DNA of 64,000 bases, from positions 62,001-126,000 of the forward strand of contig NZ_JACSKA010000001.1 of NCBI RefSeq assembly GCF_018617385.1, read 5' to 3'. This document shows, one piece after another, positions 16,903-26,402 of the stretch. This DNA is from Exiguobacterium sp018617385. GTDB taxonomy: Bacteria; Bacillota; Bacilli; Exiguobacteriales; Exiguobacteriaceae. The position numbers were made by a program, and so were the translations under genes. Below the pieces are notes generated by a model, which saw nothing but the letters and a program-made list of their open reading frames with translations, did no database searches and had not been told where the DNA came from. Each line of letters begins with the position of its first letter. The stretch's first letter is position 1.

Positions 16903-17247
16903 ATGTCAGTTTTGTACAAAGAATTTACAAATGATGAAGAAGTCGTTACCGCCGTTCAATCGATGAAAACAAATGGGATTGATGAATCCAACATTTACGT
17001 CATCACACATGACGATGACCGGAGTAAACGTGTCGCGGACAATGCCGATGCGAACACCGTCTCGGCAAGTGATGTCGGTTTGGGGACAGCCGCCAAAAAC
17101 GTGTTCCGCAAAAAAGGGGACGAACTGCGAGCCGATTTTCAAGAGCTCGGCTTCACAAAAGAAGAATCAGAGCGTCTCGAAGAAAAGTTAGATCAAGGCA
17201 AAGTACTCGTCGTCGTGAAAGACGCACCTGCCGGATTCACTATCTGA
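16903..17247 (+). CDS. YflT/general stress protein 17M-like protein
   Basis: A 114-residue cytosolic protein. The N-terminal part (DEEVVTAVQSMKTNGIDESN, then IYVITHDD) is the YflT-type domain of the sigma-B general stress protein 17M family. Its molecular role is not known. AAGGAGGAGAATAGAC precedes ATG. I looked for a sigma-B promoter upstream and did not find a convincing one. Confidence 0.82.
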   Translation: MSVLYKEFTNDEEVVTAVQSMKTNGIDESNIYVITHDDDRSKRVADNADANTVSASDVGLGTAAKNVFRKKGDELRADFQELGFTKEESERLEEKLDQGKVLVVVKDAPAGFTI

Positions 17248-17272
17248 TTCCACACCATGGAGAATAGAGAGG

Positions 17273-17306
17273 AAAGAGGCTGAATCGTGAATGATTCAGC
17301 CTCTTT
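17273..17306. terminator. Bidirectional terminator
   Basis: Perfect 14-bp stem (17273-17286 with 17293-17306), loop GTGAAT, between convergent genes. Confidence 0.9.
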
Positions 17307-17314
17307 TGATGGGC

Positions 17315-18307
17315 TTAGCGAAGACGAACGATGGTGCGACCGCTCAATTCACCACGCATCATCGCTTCGGCGTGGCGAAGGACGTCGTGTAACGGAATCT
17401 CATGGATCATCTCATTGAGGACTTTCAGGTCGATGAGTTCTTCGAGACGTTCCCATGCGTTCGTACGACGAACCATGGGTTGCATGACCGAATCGATGCC
17501 GATGAGCTTCACGCCGCGTAAAATAAACGGATAGACGCTCGTTGGCAACTCTGCGCCTCCGACGAGACCGCATGCGGCGACAGCACCTTCATATCGTATC
17601 TGACTCAAGATGTTGGCGAGTGTATTTCCACCGACCGAATCAATGGCGGCATCGAAACGTTGCTTGGCGAGGGGACGGGCAGGGCCTTCTAATTCGCTTC
17701 GATCGATGATCGTCTCGACACCGAGTGAGCGTAAGTATGGTGAATCTGTTTTGCCGGTGGAGGCGACGACATGGTAGCCGAGACGACGAAGCAACGTAAT
17801 CGCGAAGCTTCCGACACCGCCTGTCGCGCCTGTGACAAGTACTTCTTCACCCGGACGCACACCTGCGTGTTCGAGTGCATCAATGGAAAGCATGGCGGTA
17901 AGTCCTGGTGTTCCGATGGCGATTGCATCTCGCATGCTCATTCCTTTCGGTAACTTCACGAGCCATTTCCCCGGTACTTGCGCATACTGGCTAAATCCAC
18001 CGAAGTGCCGTTCCCCAATCCCGAAACCAGTGGCGATTACCTCGTCGCCAACTTTGATGTCGAGGTAGTCTGATTCGACGACAGTTCCAACGAATTCGCA
18101 TCCCGGAATGAACGGATAGCGATTGACGATTTTACCAGAAGTCGTTAATCCGAGCGCGTCTTTATAGTTCAACGCAGAGTAGTGAACTTCCACTAACACA
18201 TTTCCGTCCTCTTCTTTCGGAAGGACATCGGCTTGTACTTCTTTTACTTCGGCATGAAGGCGTTCCTCGTGCTGGTCGAGCACGAGTGCTTGGAATGATT
18301 CATTCAT
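17315..18307 (-). CDS. YhdH/YhfP-family quinone-type oxidoreductase (acryloyl-CoA reductase-like)
   Basis: NADPH-dependent medium-chain dehydrogenase/reductase without the structural zinc cysteines. The start of the catalytic domain (EVHYSALNYKDALGLT) and the nucleotide motif VTGATGGVGSFAI near residues 148-160 are characteristic of YhdH/AcuI, which reduces acrylyl-CoA. I start at 18307, where AAGAGG precedes the ATG; the open frame extends 11 codons further without a better signal. 330 residues, normal length. Real substrate unknown. Confidence 0.88.
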   Translation of the reverse strand: MNESFQALVLDQHEERLHAEVKEVQADVLPKEEDGNVLVEVHYSALNYKDALGLTTSGKIVNRYPFIPGCEFVGTVVESDYLDIKVGDEVIATGFGIGERHFGGFSQYAQVPGKWLVKLPKGMSMRDAIAIGTPGLTAMLSIDALEHAGVRPGEEVLVTGATGGVGSFAITLLRRLGYHVVASTGKTDSPYLRSLGVETIIDRSELEGPARPLAKQRFDAAIDSVGGNTLANILSQIRYEGAVAACGLVGGAELPTSVYPFILRGVKLIGIDSVMQPMVRRTNAWERLEELIDLKVLNEMIHEIPLHDVLRHAEAMMRGELSGRTIVRLR

Positions 18308-18406
18308 CTGCTTAACCTCTTTTCCTATGGATGTCTTCACTCTAACAGTCTTTCCCTCGCAAAATGAAATATATGCACGAATCTTTAGGGGGAAACGGGT
18401 AGAGAG

Positions 18407-18415
18407 TGGTACAAT
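18407..18415 (+). promoter_or_regulatory. Extended -10 promoter of the acidic protein gene
   Basis: TGG followed by TACAAT (18410-18415), 36 bases before the ATG; no clear -35 box. Confidence 0.5.
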
Positions 18416-18450
18416 AGAGGGGATTCAAATTGCGTAAGGAGGAATGTAGT

Positions 18451-18873
18451 ATGCGGCACGATGACTATGAGTTTGACGATGTAGAAGTAGAAGAAGGCGA
18501 ATTGTTCAACGTATACGATATTCTCCCACCGGACGGGACGATCCTGGAGATGGCGACAGCTGAGGAAATGGTTCGAGCGGCCGAATTAGAAGCGAAGCAT
18601 CATGCGCTTCAACGGCTCCAAGATTCAAACTTCCAGTTAACAGGCGTGTCGTTCAAAGAACTTCTGACAGAATTTGAACAGTATGAGCAAGAGTCAATGG
18701 AGTTCTGGACAGGTGTTTATAACCGATTACGCATTCCTTGGGCGTGGACGATTCGAATCGATGTGGCCAATGGTCCGATTCACGTCGTGAACGATCGCGA
18801 TATCTTTATCGACGAAGATGACTTCGAAGAATACGATGTTGATGATTTATTAGAAGAATACGAAGAAGATTGA
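18451..18873 (+). CDS. Acidic protein of unknown function
   Basis: A 140-residue soluble protein, strongly acidic at both ends (DDYEFDDVEVEEGE near the start; EDDFEEYDVDDLLEEYEED at the end). The middle is helical. I recognise no family. AAGGAGGAATGTAGT precedes the ATG at 18451; the frame opens seven codons earlier without a ribosome site. Single-gene unit with its own promoter and terminator. Confidence 0.75.
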   Translation: MRHDDYEFDDVEVEEGELFNVYDILPPDGTILEMATAEEMVRAAELEAKHHALQRLQDSNFQLTGVSFKELLTEFEQYEQESMEFWTGVYNRLRIPWAWTIRIDVANGPIHVVNDRDIFIDEDDFEEYDVDDLLEEYEED

Positions 18874-18876
18874 ATC

Positions 18877-18918
18877 AAAAACGTCTTTCCCTCATTCAGA
18901 TGGGAAAGACGTTTTTTT
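18877..18918. terminator. Strong bidirectional terminator
   Basis: 15-base arm 18877-18891 pairs with 18902-18916, with seven T on the plus side. The loop contains the stop codon of the minus-strand membrane protein gene. Confidence 0.9.
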
Positions 18919-19101
18919 GTCGTGGAGCAGGTCGTGACGGATCCGACTGAGTTCAGTCGCCCCAAATAACAAGCCGACACTACATAAAATTGAGACACCA
19001 CTCACCATCGCCCCGACGACGGCGGTATCTCCAATCATTGTGAATGACATGGTGAGGCTGAACAGTCCAAATAGCAGTAATCCTCCAGCGATTGTTTTCA
19101 T
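18892..19101 (-). CDS. Small two-helix membrane protein
   Basis: A 69-residue protein, MKTIAGGLLLFGLFSLTMSF at the N-terminus and a second hydrophobic stretch at about residues 29-47, then a basic/acidic tail. The ATG at 19101 has GAAAGGG eight bases upstream; a GTG three codons earlier is too close to it. No family recognised. Confidence 0.65.
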   Translation of the reverse strand: MKTIAGGLLLFGLFSLTMSFTMIGDTAVVGAMVSGVSILCSVGLLFGATELSRIRHDLLHDKKTSFPSE

Positions 19102-19183
19102 AGAATTCACCCTTTCACGTATCTATGCATGTAGTGTAGACGGTTTGACGAGAGAAGGGTGTTTCTTTTTTTGACCTGGTAAA

Positions 19184-19891
19184 TTATTTAATCAAGTCGT
19201 AAATCGAATACGTCTTGCCATTTTCTAGAGGGCGGTCAATCAACTGTTCAGCAAATACACGAGCAACCGTCTCAGGAGAGCGGAGTCGTCCTTCTGTTTC
19301 GTATGAACGGAATTGTTCAAGGTCAGCGAACGCCTCTTTCGAAGAAGAACGAATCTCCGCCTGCATGGACGTATCCATCACACCTGGATTGAATAGAGCT
19401 GCACGATGTGAGGTTCCTTCTAGCTCTAGTGCAAGCGTCTCTGTGAAATGATCGAGTCCTGCTTTCGTGCCACAATATGCGCTCCAACCTGAGATCGGAC
19501 GCTTAGCAGCGCCAGAAGTCACATGAATCAACTCAGTCGGCTTATCGAAAGCAAGGACCGCATTCGCCAGTAGCATCGGCGCAAGCAAGTTAGCGTGGAC
19601 ATGAGCGGTCACTTTCTCGCCATCTAATTGTCCGACACGATGAATCGGTTCAATCCATGCTGCATTTTGAACAAGAAGAATCGAATCGGCATTCTCTAGA
19701 AATGGAGTGATGTCTTTGATGGTTATTTCAATTCCTGAGATGTTTGAGAGGTCGACAGGTAGTTGTTGATACGTAACGTCTTCTGCCTGTGAGCGAGAGA
19801 GACCGACTACCTCGTAATCTCTAGCTTGTAGTTCCTGAGCGATCGCGCGACCGAGACCACGTGATGCGCCGGTAATGAGAGCAAGTTTCAT
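19184..19891 (-). CDS. Short-chain dehydrogenase, YueD/benzil-reductase-like
   Basis: NADPH-dependent carbonyl reductase of about 235 residues. TGASRGLGRAIA is the cofactor loop, and YCGTKAGLDHF holds the catalytic Tyr-x3-Lys. Organisation and tail resemble the (S)-benzoin-forming benzil reductase YueD of bacilli. The ATG at 19891 is chosen because TAGGAGGAATGGAT precedes it. It is the last gene of a three-gene minus-strand run with a GNAT enzyme and a serine hydrolase. Confidence 0.88.
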   Translation of the reverse strand: MKLALITGASRGLGRAIAQELQARDYEVVGLSRSQAEDVTYQQLPVDLSNISGIEITIKDITPFLENADSILLVQNAAWIEPIHRVGQLDGEKVTAHVHANLLAPMLLANAVLAFDKPTELIHVTSGAAKRPISGWSAYCGTKAGLDHFTETLALELEGTSHRAALFNPGVMDTSMQAEIRSSSKEAFADLEQFRSYETEGRLRSPETVARVFAEQLIDRPLENGKTYSIYDLIK

Positions 19892-19902
19892 ATCCATTCC
19901 TC

Positions 19903-20292
19903 CTATTCGTGAATCGTTTTTCGAAACCCATAAAACGGACGGAACCGTAATTTTTCATAATATGTGTGCGAGTTTTGACTTGCGAGCATCTCAAGCCGTG
20001 TGTCTGGATAAAGTGTATGGACGTGTCGGAGTAGCTGTTCACCGAGGCCGCGTTTCCGATATGCGGATGCGACCAACAGTTCACAGACATACAAACTGAC
20101 TGTCGTATCAGTCAATCCGCGCAAATAAGCGACAATCTTTCCCTCTTCAGATTCCATTACATAGGCGACGTTGGATTGACGCCATGCCTCACGGGTCAAT
20201 GCGTCACGTTCTACCAATTGGTTCCAACCTTCGTCGTGATTGAGTTGTTGAATCGAGTCAAAGTCTGATTCTTTATAGGAACGAATGTTCAT
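19903..20292 (-). CDS. GNAT-family N-acetyltransferase
   Basis: A 129-residue acetyl-CoA-dependent acetyltransferase. The acetyl-CoA loop is AYRKRGLGEQLL (about residues 77-88; Q/RxxGxG/A type) and the C-terminus has the usual YYEKLRFRPF motif. It overlaps the upstream serine hydrolase gene by four bases and precedes the SDR gene by 11 bases, so the three are one transcript. Substrate unknown. Confidence 0.85.
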   Translation of the reverse strand: MNIRSYKESDFDSIQQLNHDEGWNQLVERDALTREAWRQSNVAYVMESEEGKIVAYLRGLTDTTVSLYVCELLVASAYRKRGLGEQLLRHVHTLYPDTRLEMLASQNSHTYYEKLRFRPFYGFRKTIHE

Positions 20293-21305
20293 ACAAGCGG
20301 TTCTCCAATCTGTGTTTCAATTTGTTTCATGACGTCAAACGCCCCATCTGATTGATTTGAACAAATGACCGAGATGGTATCGATTTCTGGATAGTAACCC
20401 GAATGGAAACTGACACCGGGGTCATATCCCATCACATGATATTTATAGACGTCTCCCGACGCGTGATGTTGAATCCAAAGTCCGTATCCATAACTCCCGC
20501 CGCGGTCATTGACCGTCACGTGTGGTGTGAGAAGGAGGGAGGTGGATGCGACGTCCAGTAGCTGATGTGAAAACAATGCTTTCCAAAAACGGGTCATATC
20601 TTGAGCGGTCACATAAGCTCCGCCATCTGCTCCTCCCTTGATTGGAATCGCATATTGGTTTGTACGCCATGTGCCGTCCGGGTGGTCGATATAACCGAGT
20701 GCTGTTTTAGAAGGCAAGGCATCGAGTGAAAAGTATCCGGAATCGGTCATACCGGCAGGCTGAAAAATCGATTGTTCGACGTAATCGGTGAAAGATTGAC
20801 CGGTCACTTCTTCCACGATCAACCCTAACAGAATATACCCCGCATTGTTGTAGGAGAATCGAGACCCCGGCTCGTCTTTCATGGATTTTTGTTGAAACAG
20901 CGGTAAAAAATCACGTAACTGTTGAAGTCGATACATCGGAATATCATGCCATAGCGCTTCAAAGTCATCAGAGACGGATTCATCAAAATAGTCAGGGATT
21001 CCCGACGTGTGCGTCAACAACTGATGCACGGTGACGTTTGGTGACAGATGAGGTAAGTCGAATGTTTGAAACGAGTCAAGCGAGGTGGAGAAGGATAGTT
21101 TCCCTTGCTCGACTAACTGAGAAATCGCGATTGCTGTAAACAGCTTGCAACCGGACGCGATTCCGAACCGTGTCGTCACGTCATGTTGAATCTGTTCTGA
21201 GCGATTCGCATAGCCGTATGACTGGTGGATCGATCCGTTTCGATTCGTGACCAAATAGACACCCGAACATGTCTCGTCGATCGGTGGATGTGTGAAATGT
21301 GTCAT
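20289..21305 (-). CDS. Class C beta-lactamase-like serine hydrolase
   Basis: A 338-residue penicillin-binding-protein-like hydrolase or esterase. The nucleophile motif SxxK is SGCK in GIASGCKLFTA (about residue 51), and the YxN motif is FSYNNAGYILLGL. There is no signal peptide, so it should act in the cytosol, which argues for an esterase or peptidase rather than a secreted beta-lactamase. GGAGGTTTCTC precedes the ATG. First gene of the operon with GNAT and SDR genes. Confidence 0.85.
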   Translation of the reverse strand: MTHFTHPPIDETCSGVYLVTNRNGSIHQSYGYANRSEQIQHDVTTRFGIASGCKLFTAIAISQLVEQGKLSFSTSLDSFQTFDLPHLSPNVTVHQLLTHTSGIPDYFDESVSDDFEALWHDIPMYRLQQLRDFLPLFQQKSMKDEPGSRFSYNNAGYILLGLIVEEVTGQSFTDYVEQSIFQPAGMTDSGYFSLDALPSKTALGYIDHPDGTWRTNQYAIPIKGGADGGAYVTAQDMTRFWKALFSHQLLDVASTSLLLTPHVTVNDRGGSYGYGLWIQHHASGDVYKYHVMGYDPGVSFHSGYYPEIDTISVICSNQSDGAFDVMKQIETQIGEPLV

Positions 21306-21477
21306 GAGAAACCTCCGTGTATTGAGTGATTCAATAAGTCGACTATATCATGTCCGTCACAATCTCTCTGAAATTTACTCGATTTTCAAAAAAACATTTA
21401 CCAAATAACAGGAATTGAGACAGGTGTCTGACCTCGAACGTGGTACGATATGGGCGAACAGAGAGGAAGTGGATTCA

Positions 21478-22377
21478 ATGACGTTATTCTTCTGGGGGAT
21501 ACTCGTTGGATTTTTGATTGCCTTGTGGCTATACAAACGTCCACAGCCACATGCACCGTCTCTTTCGTTTATGCATTTCGGGAATCAAACGAAAGATGTC
21601 ATTTACATTTTTGAAACGAAACCGACTTGGCGTTTCCGATACATCAGTCCTTCTTTAGATTTATATCTTGGAGAAGGAACGGTGATGCGAAGTTATTCAG
21701 ATGCACAAGAGTGCTTTCGGAGAATCCACCCGGATGATCGGCGTCTCTTGCTCGATAAAGTGGCGGGACGCGTCAACTACGAAGAAGCGATTCTTCAGCG
21801 ATGGCGCACGAATGACGGCGCTTATGTATGGTTCGAGGAATACACCACGCCGATCTATGAGAATGGTGAAATCGTAGCGGTTCAAGGTGTGATTCGGAAC
21901 ATCGAAGCAGCCATGACCGAGCGTGAACGTCTCATGTACGAAAGTCGCCACGATAGTTTGACCGGTGTCTTCAATCGTCGGGCGTTTGAAGAGACGATTG
22001 CTCAAGCTGAAAATGTGTGTAACGTCGGAATCATCGTGCTCGATGTAAACGATTTGAAAGTCGTGAACGACGAGGAAGGACATTCTGCTGGTGACCATTT
22101 GTTGAAACGAGTCGGGACAATCCTACAAGATATCGAATCCTCCGTCTATCGGTTAGGGGGAGATGAATTCGTCTTGTTTCTAGAGATGATGCCTGAGGAC
22201 GCATGTGAACGAATGGTTCGTCAAATCGAAGCGGCTTGTGAACAAGAATCGATTTCTGTCGCCATCGGGTTGGCGTGGGCGTCTCGTCCGGAAACGATTG
22301 AGGCGCTTTGGCAACGTGCGGACGATGCCATGTATGAACGAAAGCGACAACAAAAAATAGACCTCCTTGACGTGTAA
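21478..22377 (+). CDS. Diguanylate cyclase with PAS domain (PAS-GGDEF)
   Basis: Makes cyclic di-GMP. About 299 residues: one N-terminal membrane helix (FFWGILVGFLIALWLY), a PAS domain at about residues 40-145 (FRYISPSLDLYLG ... RWRTNDGAYVWFEEY ... AVQGVIRNIE), then GGDEF. The active loop is RLGGDEFVLF, intact. I see no RxxD inhibitory site just before it, so product inhibition may be missing. I choose the ATG at 21478, with GAGGAAG 9 bases upstream; the frame opens 21 codons earlier. Its end overlaps the terminator of the convergent symporter gene. Confidence 0.93.
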   Translation: MTLFFWGILVGFLIALWLYKRPQPHAPSLSFMHFGNQTKDVIYIFETKPTWRFRYISPSLDLYLGEGTVMRSYSDAQECFRRIHPDDRRLLLDKVAGRVNYEEAILQRWRTNDGAYVWFEEYTTPIYENGEIVAVQGVIRNIEAAMTERERLMYESRHDSLTGVFNRRAFEETIAQAENVCNVGIIVLDVNDLKVVNDEEGHSAGDHLLKRVGTILQDIESSVYRLGGDEFVLFLEMMPEDACERMVRQIEAACEQESISVAIGLAWASRPETIEALWQRADDAMYERKRQQKIDLLDV

Positions 22378-22394
22378 GTTCAAGGAGGTCTATT
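22356..22394 (-). terminator. Terminator of the sodium:solute symporter gene
   Basis: Perfect 15-bp stem (22356-22370 with 22380-22394) followed by TTTTTTG on the minus strand. The distal half lies inside the coding end of the GGDEF gene. Confidence 0.85.
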
Positions 22395-22397
22395 GGT

Positions 22398-24176
22398 TTA
22401 GCTACTTTGTTCTTCTACATCGGATGGCTCTTCACCCAAATTGTTTAGATAGCGTTCATAACGAGAAATGCCGTAGCGGTATGATGCCCAGATGAGTACG
22501 GACGTGACGACGACAAGTCCCATTGTCACTGGAACAAACCATCCGGAAACGATGCCGTTCGCATAAGCGAGTCCAATCGGCGAGAAGACAAGGTAAACGA
22601 AAATCATCGAAGCGACGAGCAAAATGGATGTCGAAAGGGCATGACGCCATGGTTTGACCCTCCCTAGTTCGATTCGGATCGGATTTGCTTGCAGCATCGG
22701 TCGCACACGCGCAAATACGAGCATGATCCCCGTCTCGATGACGAAGAGGATTCCGTAAATATGGATAAAGTTGATGCCGATTTCGACGCCGAACCATTGT
22801 TTCGTCCCCCACACGAGGAAATAGTAGGCGATGACGTGGAAAAAGACGACGGTCTTCGCGGCGATTGGTGGCACACGTTTGACAAGCATCCCGATTAAGA
22901 CGATGACGAGAATCGGAATATTAAAGAAGCCGGTGAAGCGACGAATCAAGTCCCACAAGCCATCTGGCGCATACATAAGATTCGGGGCGACAAAGAACGA
23001 GATGAGCGCGACGAACGTCCCGAACCATTTGCTGACACGGATCAAGTCTTGGTCAGAGGCATCCGGTTTGAACTTCGGTTTGTAAATGTCGAGAACAAAG
23101 AGCGTCGCGATACTATTCAAAAGCGAGTTGAACGAGCTGAATACGGCACCTAGTAAGACAGCGAGGAAGAAGCCCATGAGCCACATCGGTAACAGCTCGG
23201 CAATCAAACTCGGATAAGCGAGGTCGGCCTTCTCGACGTTTGACCCATACAAATGGAACGCGATGACGCCAGGTAACAACATAAAGATTGGAACGAGTAA
23301 CTTCAAATAGCCAGTAAAGAGAACGCCTTTTTGACCTTCTGCTAAATTTTTTGCACCGAGGGCACGCTGGATTACGTATTGATTCAGTGCCCAATAGAAT
23401 AAGTTCGCAAAAATCATTCCGGTAAAAATAGATAGGAACGGGACCGAGTCATTGGTGGACCCGATGGCGTTCAACTTTTCGGGATTCGTCGTCGCAATCG
23501 TCTTCATTCCGTCCAACAGATTCCCGTCCCCTAATGCGAGGAAACCGAGCGTCGGAACGAGGAATCCAATGATGATGAGTCCGATTCCGTTCAACGTGTC
23601 CGATACGGCGACGGCACGAAGGCCTCCGAAGATGGCATAAATCGCCCCGATGATGCCAATGAACCAAACGACGAGCCAAAGGGACTGCTCAAAGCTGATG
23701 CCGAGAAGGGTCGGCACGTCGAACAGTTGCAGGACGGCCAATCCACCTGAGTACAGCATCGATGGAATCGTGACGCACATATAGCCGAGTAAAAATAACA
23801 AGACGGTCAATCGACGAACGTCTTCGTCATAGCGCTGACTTAAAAATTCAGGAATGGTCGAAATTCCGATGCCAAGAAAACGTGGCAACAAAAAGAGCGC
23901 CATGATGATGGCGGCGATACCGGCCGTCACTTCCCAAGCCATGGCCGACATATTGCCGGCGAACGATTGGCCATTCAAGCCAATCAATTGTTCCGCTGAC
24001 AAGTTGGTCAACAGGAGCGATCCCGCAATGAAGACACCCGTTAGACCGCGACCGGCCAAGAAGTAATCGTCGGCGCTTTCGACTTTTCCTTTCGTCATGC
24101 GATACGAGACGTAAGCGACGAGCGCCATGAACAGGGCGCCGGTCACGAGTATGTAGAGTACTTGTTGAAATGTCAT
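22398..24176 (-). CDS. Sodium:solute symporter (SSS/SLC5 family)
   Basis: A 592-residue carrier with about 14 helices, a length typical of sugar-type SSS proteins such as vSGLT. Seen: the N-terminal YFLAGRGLTGVFIAGSLLLTN segment, ALNQYVIQRALGAKNLAEGQ (a strongly conserved loop in this group) and KPKFKPDASDQDLIRVSK. GAGGGGATTTC precedes the ATG. Substrate may be a sugar or myo-inositol, but the isolated position gives no proof. Confidence 0.9.
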   Translation of the reverse strand: MTFQQVLYILVTGALFMALVAYVSYRMTKGKVESADDYFLAGRGLTGVFIAGSLLLTNLSAEQLIGLNGQSFAGNMSAMAWEVTAGIAAIIMALFLLPRFLGIGISTIPEFLSQRYDEDVRRLTVLLFLLGYMCVTIPSMLYSGGLAVLQLFDVPTLLGISFEQSLWLVVWFIGIIGAIYAIFGGLRAVAVSDTLNGIGLIIIGFLVPTLGFLALGDGNLLDGMKTIATTNPEKLNAIGSTNDSVPFLSIFTGMIFANLFYWALNQYVIQRALGAKNLAEGQKGVLFTGYLKLLVPIFMLLPGVIAFHLYGSNVEKADLAYPSLIAELLPMWLMGFFLAVLLGAVFSSFNSLLNSIATLFVLDIYKPKFKPDASDQDLIRVSKWFGTFVALISFFVAPNLMYAPDGLWDLIRRFTGFFNIPILVIVLIGMLVKRVPPIAAKTVVFFHVIAYYFLVWGTKQWFGVEIGINFIHIYGILFVIETGIMLVFARVRPMLQANPIRIELGRVKPWRHALSTSILLVASMIFVYLVFSPIGLAYANGIVSGWFVPVTMGLVVVTSVLIWASYRYGISRYERYLNNLGEEPSDVEEQSS

Positions 24177-24358
24177 GAAATCCCCTCATTCCTTACTTAT
24201 ATTTTATATGTATTTGTAGGAAATACCCTAAATCATAAGAAGGTAGTCCTATTGTTTTGATCGAATAATGCAGAAACCATAAACTTGGGGACGATTGCGT
24301 ACTTGTCGTAAGGGAGTAGAAAATCGATGAGGATGGATGGAGCGATGGGAGGGACCTC

Positions 24359-24988
24359 GTGAAGAAGTGGATGATTGGAATGATATCTGTTGCAGTGATA
24401 GCAGGTTATATCATGTTTAGCGAAATGCTGAAAGAAGAAAACACGAGTGATTTGGCTGTGACCGAAAGCTTCCGACACATAGACGATTTAGCTACACGCT
24501 CGCCGATTGTCATCGTCGGCAAAGTGAGCAGTGCTCCCAAACCGTTTACACATCAATCGGTCACATTCTTTGAATCACACATTCAAGTGCAGCGTGTCTA
24601 TCGAGACGTGAGTCATGAATTGAAGCAAAGCAATCCGATCACCCTTGTACAAAATGATATGGAAGAAGACCCGCTCGTCAAACGAGGCGAAAACGTCCTC
24701 TTGTATTTACAAAAATACGAAGGACCCGTGATGGAGGACGCGTATCGGATTGTCGGTCTACAACAAGGACATTTCAAAGTGAATCGGACGGGGACACTGA
24801 CTTCGGTAGGAGAATCCAATCTTTATCAAAAAAGCGGGCTCAGTGCGGACTTGAGTAAACTAGAGACATTATTGAAAGACCATCCTTATGTGGCAGAAAA
24901 AAACGATGTAATGACGGATGAGGAAATCGAGGCTTTCAATGAAAATGAAGTGCGTTTGTTAGAGGAATCTCAACAACATAGCGAGTAA
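24359..24988 (+). CDS. Membrane-anchored protein of unknown function
   Basis: A 209-residue protein with a short N-terminal hydrophobic anchor (WMIGMISVAVIAGYIMFSEM) and no lipobox cysteine, so it is probably tethered outside the cell. The body (SPIVIVGKVSSAPK ... ITLVQ ... ENVLLYLQKY) resembles proteins that bind extracellular factors, but I do not recognise a family. GTG start with GGGAGGG seven bases upstream. The C-terminus is acidic. Confidence 0.75.
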   Translation: MKKWMIGMISVAVIAGYIMFSEMLKEENTSDLAVTESFRHIDDLATRSPIVIVGKVSSAPKPFTHQSVTFFESHIQVQRVYRDVSHELKQSNPITLVQNDMEEDPLVKRGENVLLYLQKYEGPVMEDAYRIVGLQQGHFKVNRTGTLTSVGESNLYQKSGLSADLSKLETLLKDHPYVAEKNDVMTDEEIEAFNENEVRLLEESQQHSE

Positions 24989-25020
24989 AAGCGGCGCTGA
25001 CAACATCAGCACCGCTTTTT
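24987..25020. terminator. Bidirectional terminator
   Basis: Stem 24987-25000 with 25006-25019, one mismatch, T-rich on the plus side; separates the anchored protein gene from convergent mgtE. Confidence 0.85.
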
Positions 25021-25043
25021 ATAATCGAATTTTCTTTCGAATG

Positions 25044-26402
25044 TCATAAAAACTGGAGCATGGACGTCGCGACCGTGAAGTAGATGATGAGCCCTAGATT
25101 GTCCATCAATGTCGTGATGAATGGTCCCGAGGCGACAGCAGGATCTAACTTCAGGCGATTGATGAGAAGCGGGACAATCGTGCCAATCATTGTGGCGACA
25201 CTGAGTGCGGCAAAGATAGAAACTCCGACAATGAAACCGATTAACATGTTGTCATACAGCAGCGTGATCACGCCAAAAATGACAATCATACACGCAATCC
25301 CTAAGATGATGCCGGTTCCGAGTTCGCGTCGAATCATCTTCATAACGTTCTTTCGATTGATGGTCCCGAGTGCAATCGAGCGCACAGCGACGACGAGTGA
25401 TTGCGTGGCTGCGTTCCCGGCAGAGCCCATGACAAGTGGCATGAAGACGGCGAGTAGCACAATCGTCTCAAGGGTGTCTTCGAAACCGCCAATCGTCGAA
25501 GCTGTAATCATGCCGAGAAACATGAGGCTGACAATCCAAGGGGCACGTTTTTTCGCCGCCTCGAGCGGACTCATATTGATATCAGACGACCCCTTCGTCG
25601 CGGAGAGTTCTTCAAAGTCTTCCGTCGTCTCGCGCTCGATGACGTCTAATACATCATCGACCGTGATGATGCCAAGTAGCTTTTGCTGATCATCGATCAC
25701 GGGGAGGGCCAACAAATCGTACTTCTGGACAATCCTGGCCAAGTCTTCCTGGTCGGTCATGACGTTTGCCGAGATGACGCGGAACCCCATGATGTCTTCA
25801 ATTTTCGCCTCGAGCGGTGCGACAATTAAATCACGTAACGAGACGACACCAACCAGTTGATGCGCTTGGTCGACCACATATAGGTAATAAATCGTTTCGG
25901 CATCTGGTCCGAGTTCACGCAACTCTTCAAGGGTCAGTCCGACCGTCTTATCAGCTTGAAGGACGACGAACTCGGTTGTCATGAGCGATCCGGCCGTTTC
26001 CTCCGGATACTGCATCAAGTCTTTGACTTCTTGTTCCTCGATATCATCCATCTGCTCAAATAGCGTGTCCATGAACGCATCGGGTAGTTCCCGCATCAAG
26101 TCGGCCGCGTTGTCCGAATACATTTCATTCAAGATCCGGACGGCATACGATTGAGGTGTTTCTTGGATGAATGTACATTGCTCTTCTAACGTCAGCTTTT
26201 CAAATAGATCGGTGAATACCTCAGGGGAGATGGTTCGATACACGAACGACCGCTCATGTTGATTTAGTTCGATAAAATGATCCGCCTGTTCACCCGGGTG
26301 GAGGGAGAGGAATAGATCTTGAAAATCGACCGGGTCTCCCTTTTGAATCAATGTACGAAGCGCTGCTTCATGTTCGTTGTATTCCGTTTCTTCAATTTTC
26401 AT
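25044..26402 (-). CDS. mgtE: Magnesium transporter MgtE
   Basis: Mg2+ channel of the inner membrane. Order of parts: N-terminal superhelical domain (about residues 1-130), two CBS domains (about 135-255; TAGSLMTTEFVVLQ starts the first), a plug helix and five membrane helices from about residue 285. The selectivity region PLVMGSAGNAATQSLVVAVR is present. 452 residues, standard length. AGGATGTGAGC precedes the ATG. I see no M-box riboswitch upstream; control would then be at protein level by Mg2+ binding to the cytosolic domains. Confidence 0.95.
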   Translation of the reverse strand: MKIEETEYNEHEAALRTLIQKGDPVDFQDLFLSLHPGEQADHFIELNQHERSFVYRTISPEVFTDLFEKLTLEEQCTFIQETPQSYAVRILNEMYSDNAADLMRELPDAFMDTLFEQMDDIEEQEVKDLMQYPEETAGSLMTTEFVVLQADKTVGLTLEELRELGPDAETIYYLYVVDQAHQLVGVVSLRDLIVAPLEAKIEDIMGFRVISANVMTDQEDLARIVQKYDLLALPVIDDQQKLLGIITVDDVLDVIERETTEDFEELSATKGSSDINMSPLEAAKKRAPWIVSLMFLGMITASTIGGFEDTLETIVLLAVFMPLVMGSAGNAATQSLVVAVRSIALGTINRKNVMKMIRRELGTGIILGIACMIVIFGVITLLYDNMLIGFIVGVSIFAALSVATMIGTIVPLLINRLKLDPAVASGPFITTLMDNLGLIIYFTVATSMLQFL

